Shown: one piece after another, positions 1-7,796 of the stretch
Layout of the letters: the number at the start of each line of letters is the position of its first letter
Numbering within the stretch: position 1 is the first letter of the stretch
Assembly (NCBI GenBank): GCA_902796985.1
Contig: CADBRC010000130.1
Location: forward strand, 1-14,376
Source: an uncultured Spirochaetaceae bacterium
GTDB taxonomy: Bacteria; Spirochaetota; Spirochaetia; Treponematales; Treponemataceae
Reading direction: 5' to 3'
DNA length: 14,376 nucleotides
The notes under the pieces: model-generated
The model's input: the letters and a program-made list of their open reading frames with translations, nothing else
Told to the model about the DNA's origin: nothing
Database searches by the model: none
Program-made: the position numbers and the translations under genes

Positions 1-241
1 GAAATTCCAGGAGCTCTCGGTCTCAAGTACGGTAACTTCCGAGAGCGCGGAAGACATGCAGGACGAGATGAAAGAGCAGTACGAGTCCTTCCTTCAGATA
101 TATGAGAGCCTTGACCAGATGGGAATGAGCCTGGGTGAATTCGACAAGACAACCAAGGCGATGAACAGCTCCAGCACGAAGCTCAAGGAGACGGCACAGA
201 AGCTCAACATGATAAACTCGCAGAGGATTTCGGAGGTGTAA
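1..241 (+). CDS. C-terminal end of a methyl-accepting chemotaxis-type protein (5' end outside window)
   Basis: The reading frame is open from base 2 and ends with TAA at 239-241, so only the last 79 residues are visible. They are helical, rich in Glu, Lys, Ser and Gln, and free of hydrophobic segments. They resemble the distal C-terminal coiled-coil arm of a chemoreceptor, ending in a stretch like KLKETAQKLNMINSQ. The three following genes have comparable C-terminal arms (for example ASGELNASAQKLSMEG in the gene at 1967). The next gene starts 2 bases after the stop, and its ribosome-binding site GGAGGT (232-237) lies inside this gene, so the two are cotranscribed and perhaps translationally coupled. 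No CheR-docking pentapeptide of the NWETF type is present at the C-terminus. The receptor assignment relies mostly on position and similarity to the neighbours, because the diagnostic tip is not in the window. Confidence 0.7.
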   Translation, partial: KFQELSVSSTVTSESAEDMQDEMKEQYESFLQIYESLDQMGMSLGEFDKTTKAMNSSSTKLKETAQKLNMINSQRISEV

Positions 242-243
242 AG

Positions 244-1965
244 ATGTCAAAAGCAGTGAAAAAAATGAGCTTCCACAAGAAAGTATTTCTTTCGCTCATC
301 CCTTACACCATCATCGGTGTGGTGTTCGTACTCCTGTATTCAATGAGCTTTGTCCGCTTCCACAGGAGCGACCTGCTCCCGGCGGCAGGACTGACGGCAC
401 TTTTCGCAGCATTCGGCCAGATTGTCCTGGGACCGGTATTCCACAGGCTTGCCATCTCCAGACTGTCTGAGAAAATGGAGTACTATGCCTCCGGGCAGAT
501 GGACACGAAGGAACGGACCGAGCTCATACAGGACCTGATGCGCTTTCCGCTCCATAAGGCTGCATGGACCGAGCTGATTTTCCTCACCTGTACCATCGGA
601 GTCAGCTTCGCCTTCCATGCGCTGACGGATTTCTCCCTGCGCTACACCTACCTCTTTCTGATTGTCTCTACCCTTTCCACGTATATAGGATTCATCTTCT
701 CGCTGGACAACACGCAGAAGCTGTGCAGCGCGGAGGCGGAGAAAATAGCGGAGGACGGCGTTGACACCGAGACAGTGGACAAAGAGCATTTCTTCGGCCT
801 GTCTCTTTTCAGCCTGTTCACGCTGTACGTATTCATCCCCATGGTGCTGTGCTCGGTGTTCACGCTGCTGTCAGTCATATTCCTCAAGCAGCCCAGAAAG
901 CTTATCCTCATATCCATAACGAACATCCTCATCATCAGCAGCATGTCGCTCCTCTTTTTCCGCAGAATAAAGAAAAGTTCATGGACGATGGAGCGGGCGC
1001 TGTTCGACCTGATGAGGACGAGCGGCAACGCAGCCAAGACATTCCCGACGGACTTCGCTTCGGAAATGTCTTATTTCGCCTACCTGTTCAACAAGACGAT
1101 ACTGCTTTTCCGAGGCCTCATAAATGACATGTCCCAGGTGAACGCCGACATAAACGAATCCACCGTTGCGCTTTCGACGATCTCCACGGAGACTGCGAGC
1201 ACATCAACCGAACAGTACTCCACGTCCAACGAGATACTTGCAACGATGAAAGGACTCAACTCCAGCCTGTCCGAGGTCGAGTCCAAGGCCGACGAAGTCC
1301 TCAAGGTCGCAAAGACTACTGCGGCACAGGTAGACGGCAACTTCGAGACGCTCAGGCAGAACAGCGAGATGATGAAGGACATAAAGGCTTCCAACGGAGA
1401 TACGATAAACGGAATCCAAAGCCTGTCCAACAAGATAAGCAACATACAGGACATCGTAAACCTGATAACGACCGTCACCGCCCAGACCAAGATAATCGCG
1501 TTCAATGCCGAACTTGAGGCGAACGGCATAGGTACGGAGGGTGCAGACTTCCAGAACGTCGCAACGGACATCCGTGCGCTCGCCGACTCCACGATAAAGC
1601 TGACCAACGAAATTCAAGACAGCATACACGACATAAACAAGTCCAAGGACAACCTGATAAAGACGGGCAAGGACTTCATACAGCGGATAAACGAGGGAAG
1701 CTCGATATCTGAAGAGCTGGAACAGAATTTCTACAGCATCCAGAAGGCCGCGTCCGAGACCGCCGATGAGGCACAGGACATCCAGCAGTCCGTGCCGGAG
1801 CAGATACTCTCGTTCAGGCAGATTGAGGGAGCCCTGCAGGACATCAACACGAGGCTGAACGACCTGAATGACTCGACGCACAAGATTTCTCTTTCTATAG
1901 ACAATCTGAAAGTAGAGTCCGGCAACCTCGCAATGATGATGCTGAACATGGAAGGGGGTATATAA
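244..1965 (+). CDS. Atypical six-TM methyl-accepting chemotaxis protein (paralogue 1)
   Basis: A 573-residue receptor. Six hydrophobic segments are seen at about 14-36, 44-66, 107-127, 133-154, 187-214 and 220-239, with very short loops on the presumed outer side, so there is no room for a periplasmic ligand domain. A weakly HAMP-like stretch (about 245-290) leads into a long coiled-coil signalling region. Its hairpin tip, QTKIIAFNAELEANG (414-428), aligns with the classical QTNLLALNAAIEAAR of receptors that drive CheA through CheW. Lys replaces Asn, Phe replaces Leu, Glu replaces Ala, and Gly replaces the conserved Arg. Two presumed cytoplasmic loops carry signatures shared with the two next genes: RTxL with Pro 11 residues after the Arg (R91, P102), and Cys161 with Ala, Lys, Gly and Phe-Gly at +4, +6, +11 and +23/24. 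The start is supported by GGAGGT 6 bases upstream. The ligand is unknown. Class assignment is firm; coupling to the flagellar pathway is inferred. Confidence 0.9.
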   Translation: MSKAVKKMSFHKKVFLSLIPYTIIGVVFVLLYSMSFVRFHRSDLLPAAGLTALFAAFGQIVLGPVFHRLAISRLSEKMEYYASGQMDTKERTELIQDLMRFPLHKAAWTELIFLTCTIGVSFAFHALTDFSLRYTYLFLIVSTLSTYIGFIFSLDNTQKLCSAEAEKIAEDGVDTETVDKEHFFGLSLFSLFTLYVFIPMVLCSVFTLLSVIFLKQPRKLILISITNILIISSMSLLFFRRIKKSSWTMERALFDLMRTSGNAAKTFPTDFASEMSYFAYLFNKTILLFRGLINDMSQVNADINESTVALSTISTETASTSTEQYSTSNEILATMKGLNSSLSEVESKADEVLKVAKTTAAQVDGNFETLRQNSEMMKDIKASNGDTINGIQSLSNKISNIQDIVNLITTVTAQTKIIAFNAELEANGIGTEGADFQNVATDIRALADSTIKLTNEIQDSIHDINKSKDNLIKTGKDFIQRINEGSSISEELEQNFYSIQKAASETADEAQDIQQSVPEQILSFRQIEGALQDINTRLNDLNDSTHKISLSIDNLKVESGNLAMMMLNMEGGI

Positions 1966-1966
1966 G

Positions 1967-3820
1967 ATGAACATTGAAAAAAAGATTATATTGAACAGCT
2001 ACCTGACGGATTTTGTATCGCTCGCCCTTATTCTCTTCTATTCCCTTTTCAGCGCCAGGATTCCCGCATCCGAATCTATACTCATACTGAAATTCGTCGT
2101 TCCCATTTCACTTGCATTCATACTGCTGGCAGGACCGGTCATCGGCCACCTGTCATGCAGGACCGCACTCCGGGGTATGGAGGAAGCAGATAAAGGACGG
2201 GGCGATGACAAGAGCAGGACTGAGCTGCTTGCCGAGCTGAACCGGCTGCCCAAGATAGCCCTGGTCTCCACCATGATATATTTTTTGGCGGCCTTTCTCA
2301 TCGCATTCTCATTCGTGAGGGGTGTCTTTCACCTGAGTTTTCCAACACTTTTCACAATCCTCATAGAATGGGTGTGTGGCGCCTACTTCGCCGGCCTCAT
2401 CTCCTACAGCTTCAGGCAGAAGCAGTGCGAAGCCTACGCAAAGAAAATCGCCCGCGCCGGACTACACCAGAGGCTTGTCACGGTACGGAAGCACTTTGGT
2501 TTTTCGCTCCGCACGCAGATATCGCTCTACATCTTCATACCCCTCGTGCTGACGACGCTGGTGACGCTGACCCTCTACTTCTTCACGCTGCCGGAGAGTC
2601 AGAAAGCATTCAGTTCCATGATGCGGGAAATGACAAAGAGTCAGGGCATCGGCCTCATCTCGCAGGAGCCCGCAGCCATCACTCCCCCGTCAGAGCGGCT
2701 CCGGGAAGCCTCCTCTCTTCCGGCGGGAGCAAGGGCCTTCTCCGGCATGAGGGGGCTGTGGGGCTGGCGGATCAAATGCACGGCCCTCTTCAACGCGATG
2801 ATTATGTGCGTCCAGATACTGATTTTCTATCTGAACTTCATGTCCAAGAACGGCAAGTCCATCCGTGGCCTTGAGGGGCTCCGGGATTCACACTTCAAGG
2901 AAGCGAGTGTCCTCACCAGCGATCTTGGTGACGAGCTTTCCTACAACATATACATGATAAACAGCCTCATCCAGAAATTCCAGTCGATGATATCCAACTC
3001 CCTTGCAACCGCACGGATGATAACGGAGTCCTCTGCTTCGCTGATTAAAATCTCGGATGAGACGGAGAAAAATGCGGACAACCAGTCCACCAAAACCGGC
3101 GGCATTATAACCAGTATGGAAGAGAACAAGAGGCTTTCCATGCAGATTGACGCACTGGCCAGCGAAGTTGCAGAATCCGCACAGACGACATCCAGCGACA
3201 TGGACTCAAGCGCCCAGATAATGCAGAAGACCCTGTACAACATGCAGGCCATCGGCAGCTCCAACGAGTCCACCCTGAGCAGCATAAAGGAACTGGAGCA
3301 GAAGGTCGCCTCCATCTGGGAAATCGTCAACCTGATAAATTCGATTGCAGAGCAGACCAAGATAATTGCCTTCAACACGGAGCTGGAGTCCGCAGGGGCA
3401 AGCGATGAAGAAAAGAGCTTCCTCAACGTCGCCCTTGAAACCAGACGGCTTGCCAACAGCATCGCAGATGCCACGCGGGAAATAAAGGACTACATCCGGC
3501 AGATGGAAGCAACCGAAGAGCAGCTGCAGGGACACTCTGCATCCAACACGGATGAGATAAATCGGGGACTGGAGCTTTCCCGCTCCATAGAACAATCCTT
3601 CTCCGGTATAAACGAGCTTTCAACGCAGAATGCAGCCGCGACCCAGGAGATAAAGGAGCTGATGAAAAACCAGACGGTCTCCTTCGAGCAGATACAGGAG
3701 ACGCTTATCCAGATTGGCGCAGGCATACGGAACTTCACTCTGTCGGCATCATCCCTGGTCAACGCATCCGGGGAACTGAACGCAAGCGCGCAGAAACTGA
3801 GCATGGAGGGACGGCAATGA
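1967..3820 (+). CDS. Atypical six-TM methyl-accepting chemotaxis protein (paralogue 2, with loop insertion)
   Basis: A 617-residue paralogue of the preceding gene, starting 1 base after its stop and preceded by an AAGGGGG ribosome-binding site (1952-1958). Hydrophobic segments lie near 12-30, 38-60, 97-120, 124-147, 184-207 and 268-292. The signalling tip is QTKIIAFNTELESAG (463-477), again with Lys, Phe, Glu and Gly at positions where classical receptors have Asn, Leu, Ala and Arg. The region after it, DEEKSF, also departs from the usual GEQGRGF. The loop signatures are present: R84-T85-x-L87 with P95, and C154 with A158, K160, G165, F177 and G178. What is distinctive is about 60 residues between segments 5 and 6 (208-267), rich in Ser, Pro, Gly and Arg, where the neighbours have about 6 and 16 residues. 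By simple topology this loop would lie outside the inner membrane. Its DNA is markedly GC-rich. The stop overlaps the next start (ATGA, 3817-3820). Confidence 0.9.
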   Translation: MNIEKKIILNSYLTDFVSLALILFYSLFSARIPASESILILKFVVPISLAFILLAGPVIGHLSCRTALRGMEEADKGRGDDKSRTELLAELNRLPKIALVSTMIYFLAAFLIAFSFVRGVFHLSFPTLFTILIEWVCGAYFAGLISYSFRQKQCEAYAKKIARAGLHQRLVTVRKHFGFSLRTQISLYIFIPLVLTTLVTLTLYFFTLPESQKAFSSMMREMTKSQGIGLISQEPAAITPPSERLREASSLPAGARAFSGMRGLWGWRIKCTALFNAMIMCVQILIFYLNFMSKNGKSIRGLEGLRDSHFKEASVLTSDLGDELSYNIYMINSLIQKFQSMISNSLATARMITESSASLIKISDETEKNADNQSTKTGGIITSMEENKRLSMQIDALASEVAESAQTTSSDMDSSAQIMQKTLYNMQAIGSSNESTLSSIKELEQKVASIWEIVNLINSIAEQTKIIAFNTELESAGASDEEKSFLNVALETRRLANSIADATREIKDYIRQMEATEEQLQGHSASNTDEINRGLELSRSIEQSFSGINELSTQNAAATQEIKELMKNQTVSFEQIQETLIQIGAGIRNFTLSASSLVNASGELNASAQKLSMEGRQ

Positions 3821-5574
3821 AACTGAGAAGAAAAGCAAAGAGAATGGACGATATACCATTCGACAAGATGATATACAAGCGGGGTATCCTACCCAACCTG
3901 GTATGCGCCCTGCTGATATTCGTGTACTCAATCCTCTTTCTCATCATCAAGCCCGGTCAGCTTCCCTGGGCTTTGCTGGCAGCAGTGGTAATCACACTGG
4001 CGGCGGAATTCATAATCTCGCCGATAACGAATGTCATCCTGACCAAGAAGATAACCCTGGACGTACAGGAGTGGGAGAAAGGAAAGATAAACGATGAGAA
4101 GGGCAGGACGGCACTGTACCTTGAGATAGCGGAGTTCCCGAACAAAAAGGCCATACAGACCTTCCTCTTCTTCTTTATCTGCGCCATGCTGCTCGCGCTC
4201 AGCTACCGCTTCGTCCCCGGACTCAGGTTCAAGTGGATAGTGATTACCTTCTCATTCATCGGCTGCGTATTCGGCGGATACTCGGCGGCGATAATCGCCC
4301 AGAGTTACTCCGAGGATGTATGCAGCCGTTACGCAAAAAAACTTGTCAAAGAGGGCCTCGACAGCTCGGTCGTGACAGACAGGAAGTATTTCGGCATGAC
4401 GCTGGGAAAGAGGTGCGTTATCTACCTTATCGTGCCTGTCATTTACATGGCGGTCCTCGCCTACATGATGACCCAGCAGTACTCCGCGAGCTACATCACG
4501 AACGACGTAGACCGCTTCAGCATCATTGCCCGCAACATCGTCATAACGCTGATAAACGCAGCATACTACCTCAAGCTCTGCTCGCTCGTTAAGAACAAGC
4601 TCTGCGACTATGCGGACGATATGGGCGAGACGCTTGAGGAAATCCTCACGGATAAGGACCCGGACTTTTACATAGAGACCAACCTTTTTGATTCGCTCCA
4701 GTACAGTAACCATCTGGTAAACGAGTGCTCGCAGGGCTTCACCAGCCTCATCTCGCACATAAAGTCCATCAGCTCGGGAATACTGGAGACCTCCAACAAT
4801 CTGGCCGCCATATCCAAGGAGCTTCAGGCAACGGCGAACGAACAGAATACCAGCGTCACCGAAATAAACACCACGGTCCACGAGATGAACTCCAGAATAC
4901 AGAGCATAAAGGAGAAAGTAGAGGCCGTCGCCTCAGGCTGTGAGACCATGGACAGCCAGATGCTCTCATCCCTTGGAGAAGTCAGCGAGAACATGGAGCA
5001 GATAGACAGGATCGGTGAGTCCAACAGGAAAATCATGACCTGCGTAGAAAACTTTGCCCGGCAGGCAAACAGCATTGACGAAGTGATGAACCTGATCGAA
5101 GACATAGCAAGCCAGACAAGGATCATCGCCTTTAACGCGGAACTTGAAGCGGTCGGTGCAGGCAAGGCGGGCAAGAACTTCCACATAGTCTCATCAGAGA
5201 TAAAGCGGCTCGCAGATTCCGTCGTGGACAGCACCAAGGAAATCCAGCGGCACATCAAGGACCTGAAGGACGCGTCGACGACGCTCGCTTCATCCGCCCA
5301 GAACACGACCCGGCTCATAGAGATGGAGACAGAAATGTCCCGGGAGCTTGAGAAGCACCTGCAGGACATAAAGATGGCGGCAGAGGAGAATTCCAGCCGG
5401 GCAGGAGAGATACGGACAAACATAGAAAGTCAGTCCGCTGCCTTCGAAGAGATTGCAACGACGCTCGGCCAGATAAACGAAAGCATAGCAAGCTTCACCG
5501 TCTCCACCGCCGAAATAAACAGCGCGGCAAGCCAGATTCAGGCGGCCTCGGCGGACCTGGACAACATGGGCTAG
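3817..5574 (+). CDS. Atypical six-TM methyl-accepting chemotaxis protein (paralogue 3)
   Basis: A 585-residue receptor whose ATG overlaps the preceding stop by 4 bases; GGAGGG lies 6 bases upstream, at 3805-3810. A basic N-terminus (MKLRRKAKR) is followed by hydrophobic segments near 23-45, 49-71, 112-132, 138-161, 199-218 and 234-254. The signalling region is the most conventional of the three. It has an ANEQNTSVTEIN stretch (340-351) typical of receptor adaptation helices, and AGKNFHIVSSEIKRLADS (451-468) after the tip, close to the classical GRGFAVVADEVRKLAERS. The tip itself, QTRIIAFNAELEAVG (433-447), keeps the family substitutions: a basic residue for Asn, Phe for Leu, Glu for Ala, and Gly for the conserved Arg. 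The loop signatures RTxL...P (R97, P108) and C169/A173/K175/G180/F192/G193 are present. It is the last gene of the operon, and a hairpin terminator follows about 30 bases downstream. Confidence 0.92.
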   Translation: MKLRRKAKRMDDIPFDKMIYKRGILPNLVCALLIFVYSILFLIIKPGQLPWALLAAVVITLAAEFIISPITNVILTKKITLDVQEWEKGKINDEKGRTALYLEIAEFPNKKAIQTFLFFFICAMLLALSYRFVPGLRFKWIVITFSFIGCVFGGYSAAIIAQSYSEDVCSRYAKKLVKEGLDSSVVTDRKYFGMTLGKRCVIYLIVPVIYMAVLAYMMTQQYSASYITNDVDRFSIIARNIVITLINAAYYLKLCSLVKNKLCDYADDMGETLEEILTDKDPDFYIETNLFDSLQYSNHLVNECSQGFTSLISHIKSISSGILETSNNLAAISKELQATANEQNTSVTEINTTVHEMNSRIQSIKEKVEAVASGCETMDSQMLSSLGEVSENMEQIDRIGESNRKIMTCVENFARQANSIDEVMNLIEDIASQTRIIAFNAELEAVGAGKAGKNFHIVSSEIKRLADSVVDSTKEIQRHIKDLKDASTTLASSAQNTTRLIEMETEMSRELEKHLQDIKMAAEENSSRAGEIRTNIESQSAAFEEIATTLGQINESIASFTVSTAEINSAASQIQAASADLDNMG

Positions 5575-5603
5575 CCCTCCCCCTCCGTGGCTTCACCGCG
5601 GAT

Positions 5604-5635
5604 AAAAAAAGCCCGGCAGCAATGCCGGGCTTTTT
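5604..5635. terminator. Bidirectional rho-independent terminator between the receptor operon and pnp
   Basis: A perfect 8-bp GC-rich stem GCCCGGCA (5611-5618) / TGCCGGGC (5623-5630) closes a GCAA tetraloop of the stable GNRA type. It is preceded by seven A (5604-5610) and followed by five T (5631-5635). Read on either strand, the hairpin is therefore followed by a U-run. It lies 29 bases after the receptor stop codon and 16 bases beyond the pnp stop codon, so one element can end both convergent transcripts. The whole 77-base gap (5575-5651) contains little else. Confidence 0.93.
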
Positions 5636-5651
5636 GATGCGTCCTAAAGTA

Positions 5652-7751
5652 CTAGCGCTTCTGCTGGTCCTCAAGGGCATCGATGTAGGACAGGTTCAGC
5701 CTGCCCATCTTGTCAACCTCAAGCAGCTTGACGGGAATGACCTGCCCTTCCTTGAGCACGTCCGTAACCCGCTCCACGCGGCCACGGGAGAGCTTGGAGA
5801 TGTGGCAGAGGCCCTCCTTTCCGGGGAGAATCTCGACAAAGGCACCGAAGTCCATAATCCGCTTGACCGTTCCCTGATAAATCGTTCCGGGCTCCGGATC
5901 TTCGCAGATAGCCTTGACGGCTCCCTTCGCGTCATCAGCAGACTTGCCGGTCTTGCCGTAAATCGTCACGGTTCCGTCGTCATCCGTGTTGATGGTGACA
6001 CCAAACTGGGCGCAGAGGGCCTTGACGTTCTTTCCGCCGGGACCGATGAGGGCACCGATCTTGTCTACCGGAATCTTCAGGCTGACAATCTTGGGAGCAA
6101 ACGTTGAGACGGGCTGCGGCTTGTTGATGCACTTCTCCATGATGTCAAGGATGTGGTTGCGTCCGCGCCTGGCCTGCTCAAGGGCCTTCTTCATTATCTC
6201 CATTGAGACACCGGCAATCTTGATGTCCATCTGGAAGCCGGTGATTCCGTCACGGGTTCCGGCAACCTTGAAGTCCATGTCGCCGAGGTGATCCTCTTCG
6301 CCGAGGATGTCGCTCAGGATGGCATACTTCTTGTACTGGGGGCCGTCCGTAATCAGGCCCATCGCAATACCGGCGACCATCTTCTTCATCGGGACACCGG
6401 CAGCAAGAAGGGAGAGACAACCGCCGCAGGTTGAAGCCTGTGACGAAGATCCGTTGGACTCCATAATCTCAGAGACCACGCGGATTGTATAGGGGAACTC
6501 CTCCCTGCTCGGAACCATCGGGGCGAGGGAGCGGCGGGCAAGGTTGCCGTGGCCAATCTCGCGGCGGCCGGTTGTAAGCTTACCGACCTCACCGACAGAA
6601 TAGGGCGGGAAGTTGTAGTGCAGGATGAAGTGCTCGCTCCTGTTTCCTTCGATGTCGTCGAACTCCTGCTCATCCATCGCAGTTCCGAGCGTCGTGACGG
6701 CAAGAGACTGGGTCTCGCCGCGGGTGAAGAGCGCGCTTCCGTGCGGACGGGGCAGAACGTTGACCTCGCAGGTTATCGGGCGGATATCTTCCGTACCGCG
6801 TCCGTCAATGCGGAGTCCCTTCTCAAGGATGCTTGAGCGCAGGAGCCGGTACTGGATGTCATCAAAGAGCTTGGAATAGAGGTTTGCCTGTACAGGGTCG
6901 GCAAGCTGCTCGGCATAATTCGCTGCAACCTGCTTCTTGACGGCCTCGACGGCATCACCGCGGGCAAGCTTGCCCTTCTGGAAACATGCCTGCTGCATGA
7001 GCGGGGTCGCCTCAGCCTCAATCTTGTCGGCGTTCTCAAGCTTCACGTCGAGCGGAGCGAGCGGCAGCTTCTCCTTTCCGGCAAGCTTCTGAAGCTCCTC
7101 CTGCAAAAGACACATGTCGCGGATGAAGTCCTGGGCCTTGGCAAGCGCGCCGAGCATCACGTCCTCGGTCGCCTCGTTGGCACCGCCTTCGACCATCGTA
7201 AATCCGTCCTTGGTTCCGGCGACGACAATCTCCAGCGCAGCCTTCTTGAGCTGCTCATAGGTCGGATTCAACACGTAGTCGCCGTCAATGTAGGCGACAC
7301 GGACACCGGCGACAGGTCCGTGGAAGGGGATGTCGCTTATCGTAACCGCAGCAGAGGCGGCAATAACCGCAAGAATGTCCGGCGGGTTCACTCCGTCGGC
7401 TGAAACACAGGTGGGAACAATCTGGATCTCGCGTCCGAAGCTCGGCTCAAAGAGCGGCCTCATGGGGCGGTCTATCAGGCGGCTGACGAGGATTTCCTTA
7501 TCCTTCGGCCTTCCTTCCCTTTTGACAAAGCCGCCGGGAATCTTTCCCGCAGCATAGAATTTCTCATTGTAATCGACGGTGACGGGAACGAAATCCATTC
7601 CCTCGGTGACCGTGCTTGAAGCGCAGACCGTCGCAATGACGACAGTCCCGCCGAACTGGGCGTAGACGCAGCCGTTGGCCTGCTTACCGATTTTGCCGGT
7701 CTCCAGGATCAGCTCTCCGTTTCCGATTTTCTTTGTTACTCTCTGTACCAT
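5652..7751 (-). CDS. pnp: Polyribonucleotide nucleotidyltransferase (PNPase)
   Basis: A 699-residue 3'-to-5' exoribonuclease that phosphorolyses RNA to nucleoside diphosphates, a core part of bacterial RNA turnover in the cytoplasm. Length and domain order match the family. A first RNase PH domain (about 5-140) contains the RNA-contact loop GGFVKREGRP (73-82; FVKR where E. coli has FFRR). An all-helical linker follows (about 145-235). The catalytic second RNase PH domain (about 310-540) has TGRREIGHGNLARRSLAP (394-411), SNGSSSQASTCGG (432-444) and the metal/catalytic aspartates D487 and D493 in EEDHLGDMDFKVAG. Then come a KH domain with its GPGG loop (570-573) and an S1 domain (about 622-692) with GTVKRIMDFGAFVEILPG. 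It lies 97 bases downstream of rpsO on the same strand and is probably cotranscribed with it. The start is set by the conserved N-terminus and the purine-rich AAGGAAAG just upstream. Confidence 0.98.
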   Translation of the reverse strand: MVQRVTKKIGNGELILETGKIGKQANGCVYAQFGGTVVIATVCASSTVTEGMDFVPVTVDYNEKFYAAGKIPGGFVKREGRPKDKEILVSRLIDRPMRPLFEPSFGREIQIVPTCVSADGVNPPDILAVIAASAAVTISDIPFHGPVAGVRVAYIDGDYVLNPTYEQLKKAALEIVVAGTKDGFTMVEGGANEATEDVMLGALAKAQDFIRDMCLLQEELQKLAGKEKLPLAPLDVKLENADKIEAEATPLMQQACFQKGKLARGDAVEAVKKQVAANYAEQLADPVQANLYSKLFDDIQYRLLRSSILEKGLRIDGRGTEDIRPITCEVNVLPRPHGSALFTRGETQSLAVTTLGTAMDEQEFDDIEGNRSEHFILHYNFPPYSVGEVGKLTTGRREIGHGNLARRSLAPMVPSREEFPYTIRVVSEIMESNGSSSQASTCGGCLSLLAAGVPMKKMVAGIAMGLITDGPQYKKYAILSDILGEEDHLGDMDFKVAGTRDGITGFQMDIKIAGVSMEIMKKALEQARRGRNHILDIMEKCINKPQPVSTFAPKIVSLKIPVDKIGALIGPGGKNVKALCAQFGVTINTDDDGTVTIYGKTGKSADDAKGAVKAICEDPEPGTIYQGTVKRIMDFGAFVEILPGKEGLCHISKLSRGRVERVTDVLKEGQVIPVKLLEVDKMGRLNLSYIDALEDQQKR

Positions 7752-7787
7752 TCTTTCCTTTCTTTCCTTTCTTTCTTCTTTCCTTCT
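7751..7787 (-). repeat. Polypurine tract of 9-base repeats directly upstream of pnp
   Basis: On the plus strand 37 consecutive pyrimidines run from the A of the pnp start codon (base 7751 is its complement) outward. They parse as TTCTTTCCT (7751-7759), TTCTTTCCT (7760-7768), TTCTTTC (7769-7775), TTCTTTCCT (7776-7784) and TCT. In the pnp mRNA this is an uninterrupted purine leader with AGGAAAGAA repeated, so several AGGAAA ribosome-binding-like motifs stand in series, the nearest about 5 bases from the ATG. The single truncated unit (7 instead of 9 bases) suggests slippage. Function as a translation enhancer or ribosome standby site is inferred. Confidence 0.75.
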
Positions 7788-7796
7788 GAAAACATA

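Noticed and set aside
3806..5574. C-terminal CheR/CheB docking pentapeptides (NWETF type) on the receptors.
   Set aside because: The proteins end in NMEGGI, MEGRQ and LDNMG, so no such motif is present.
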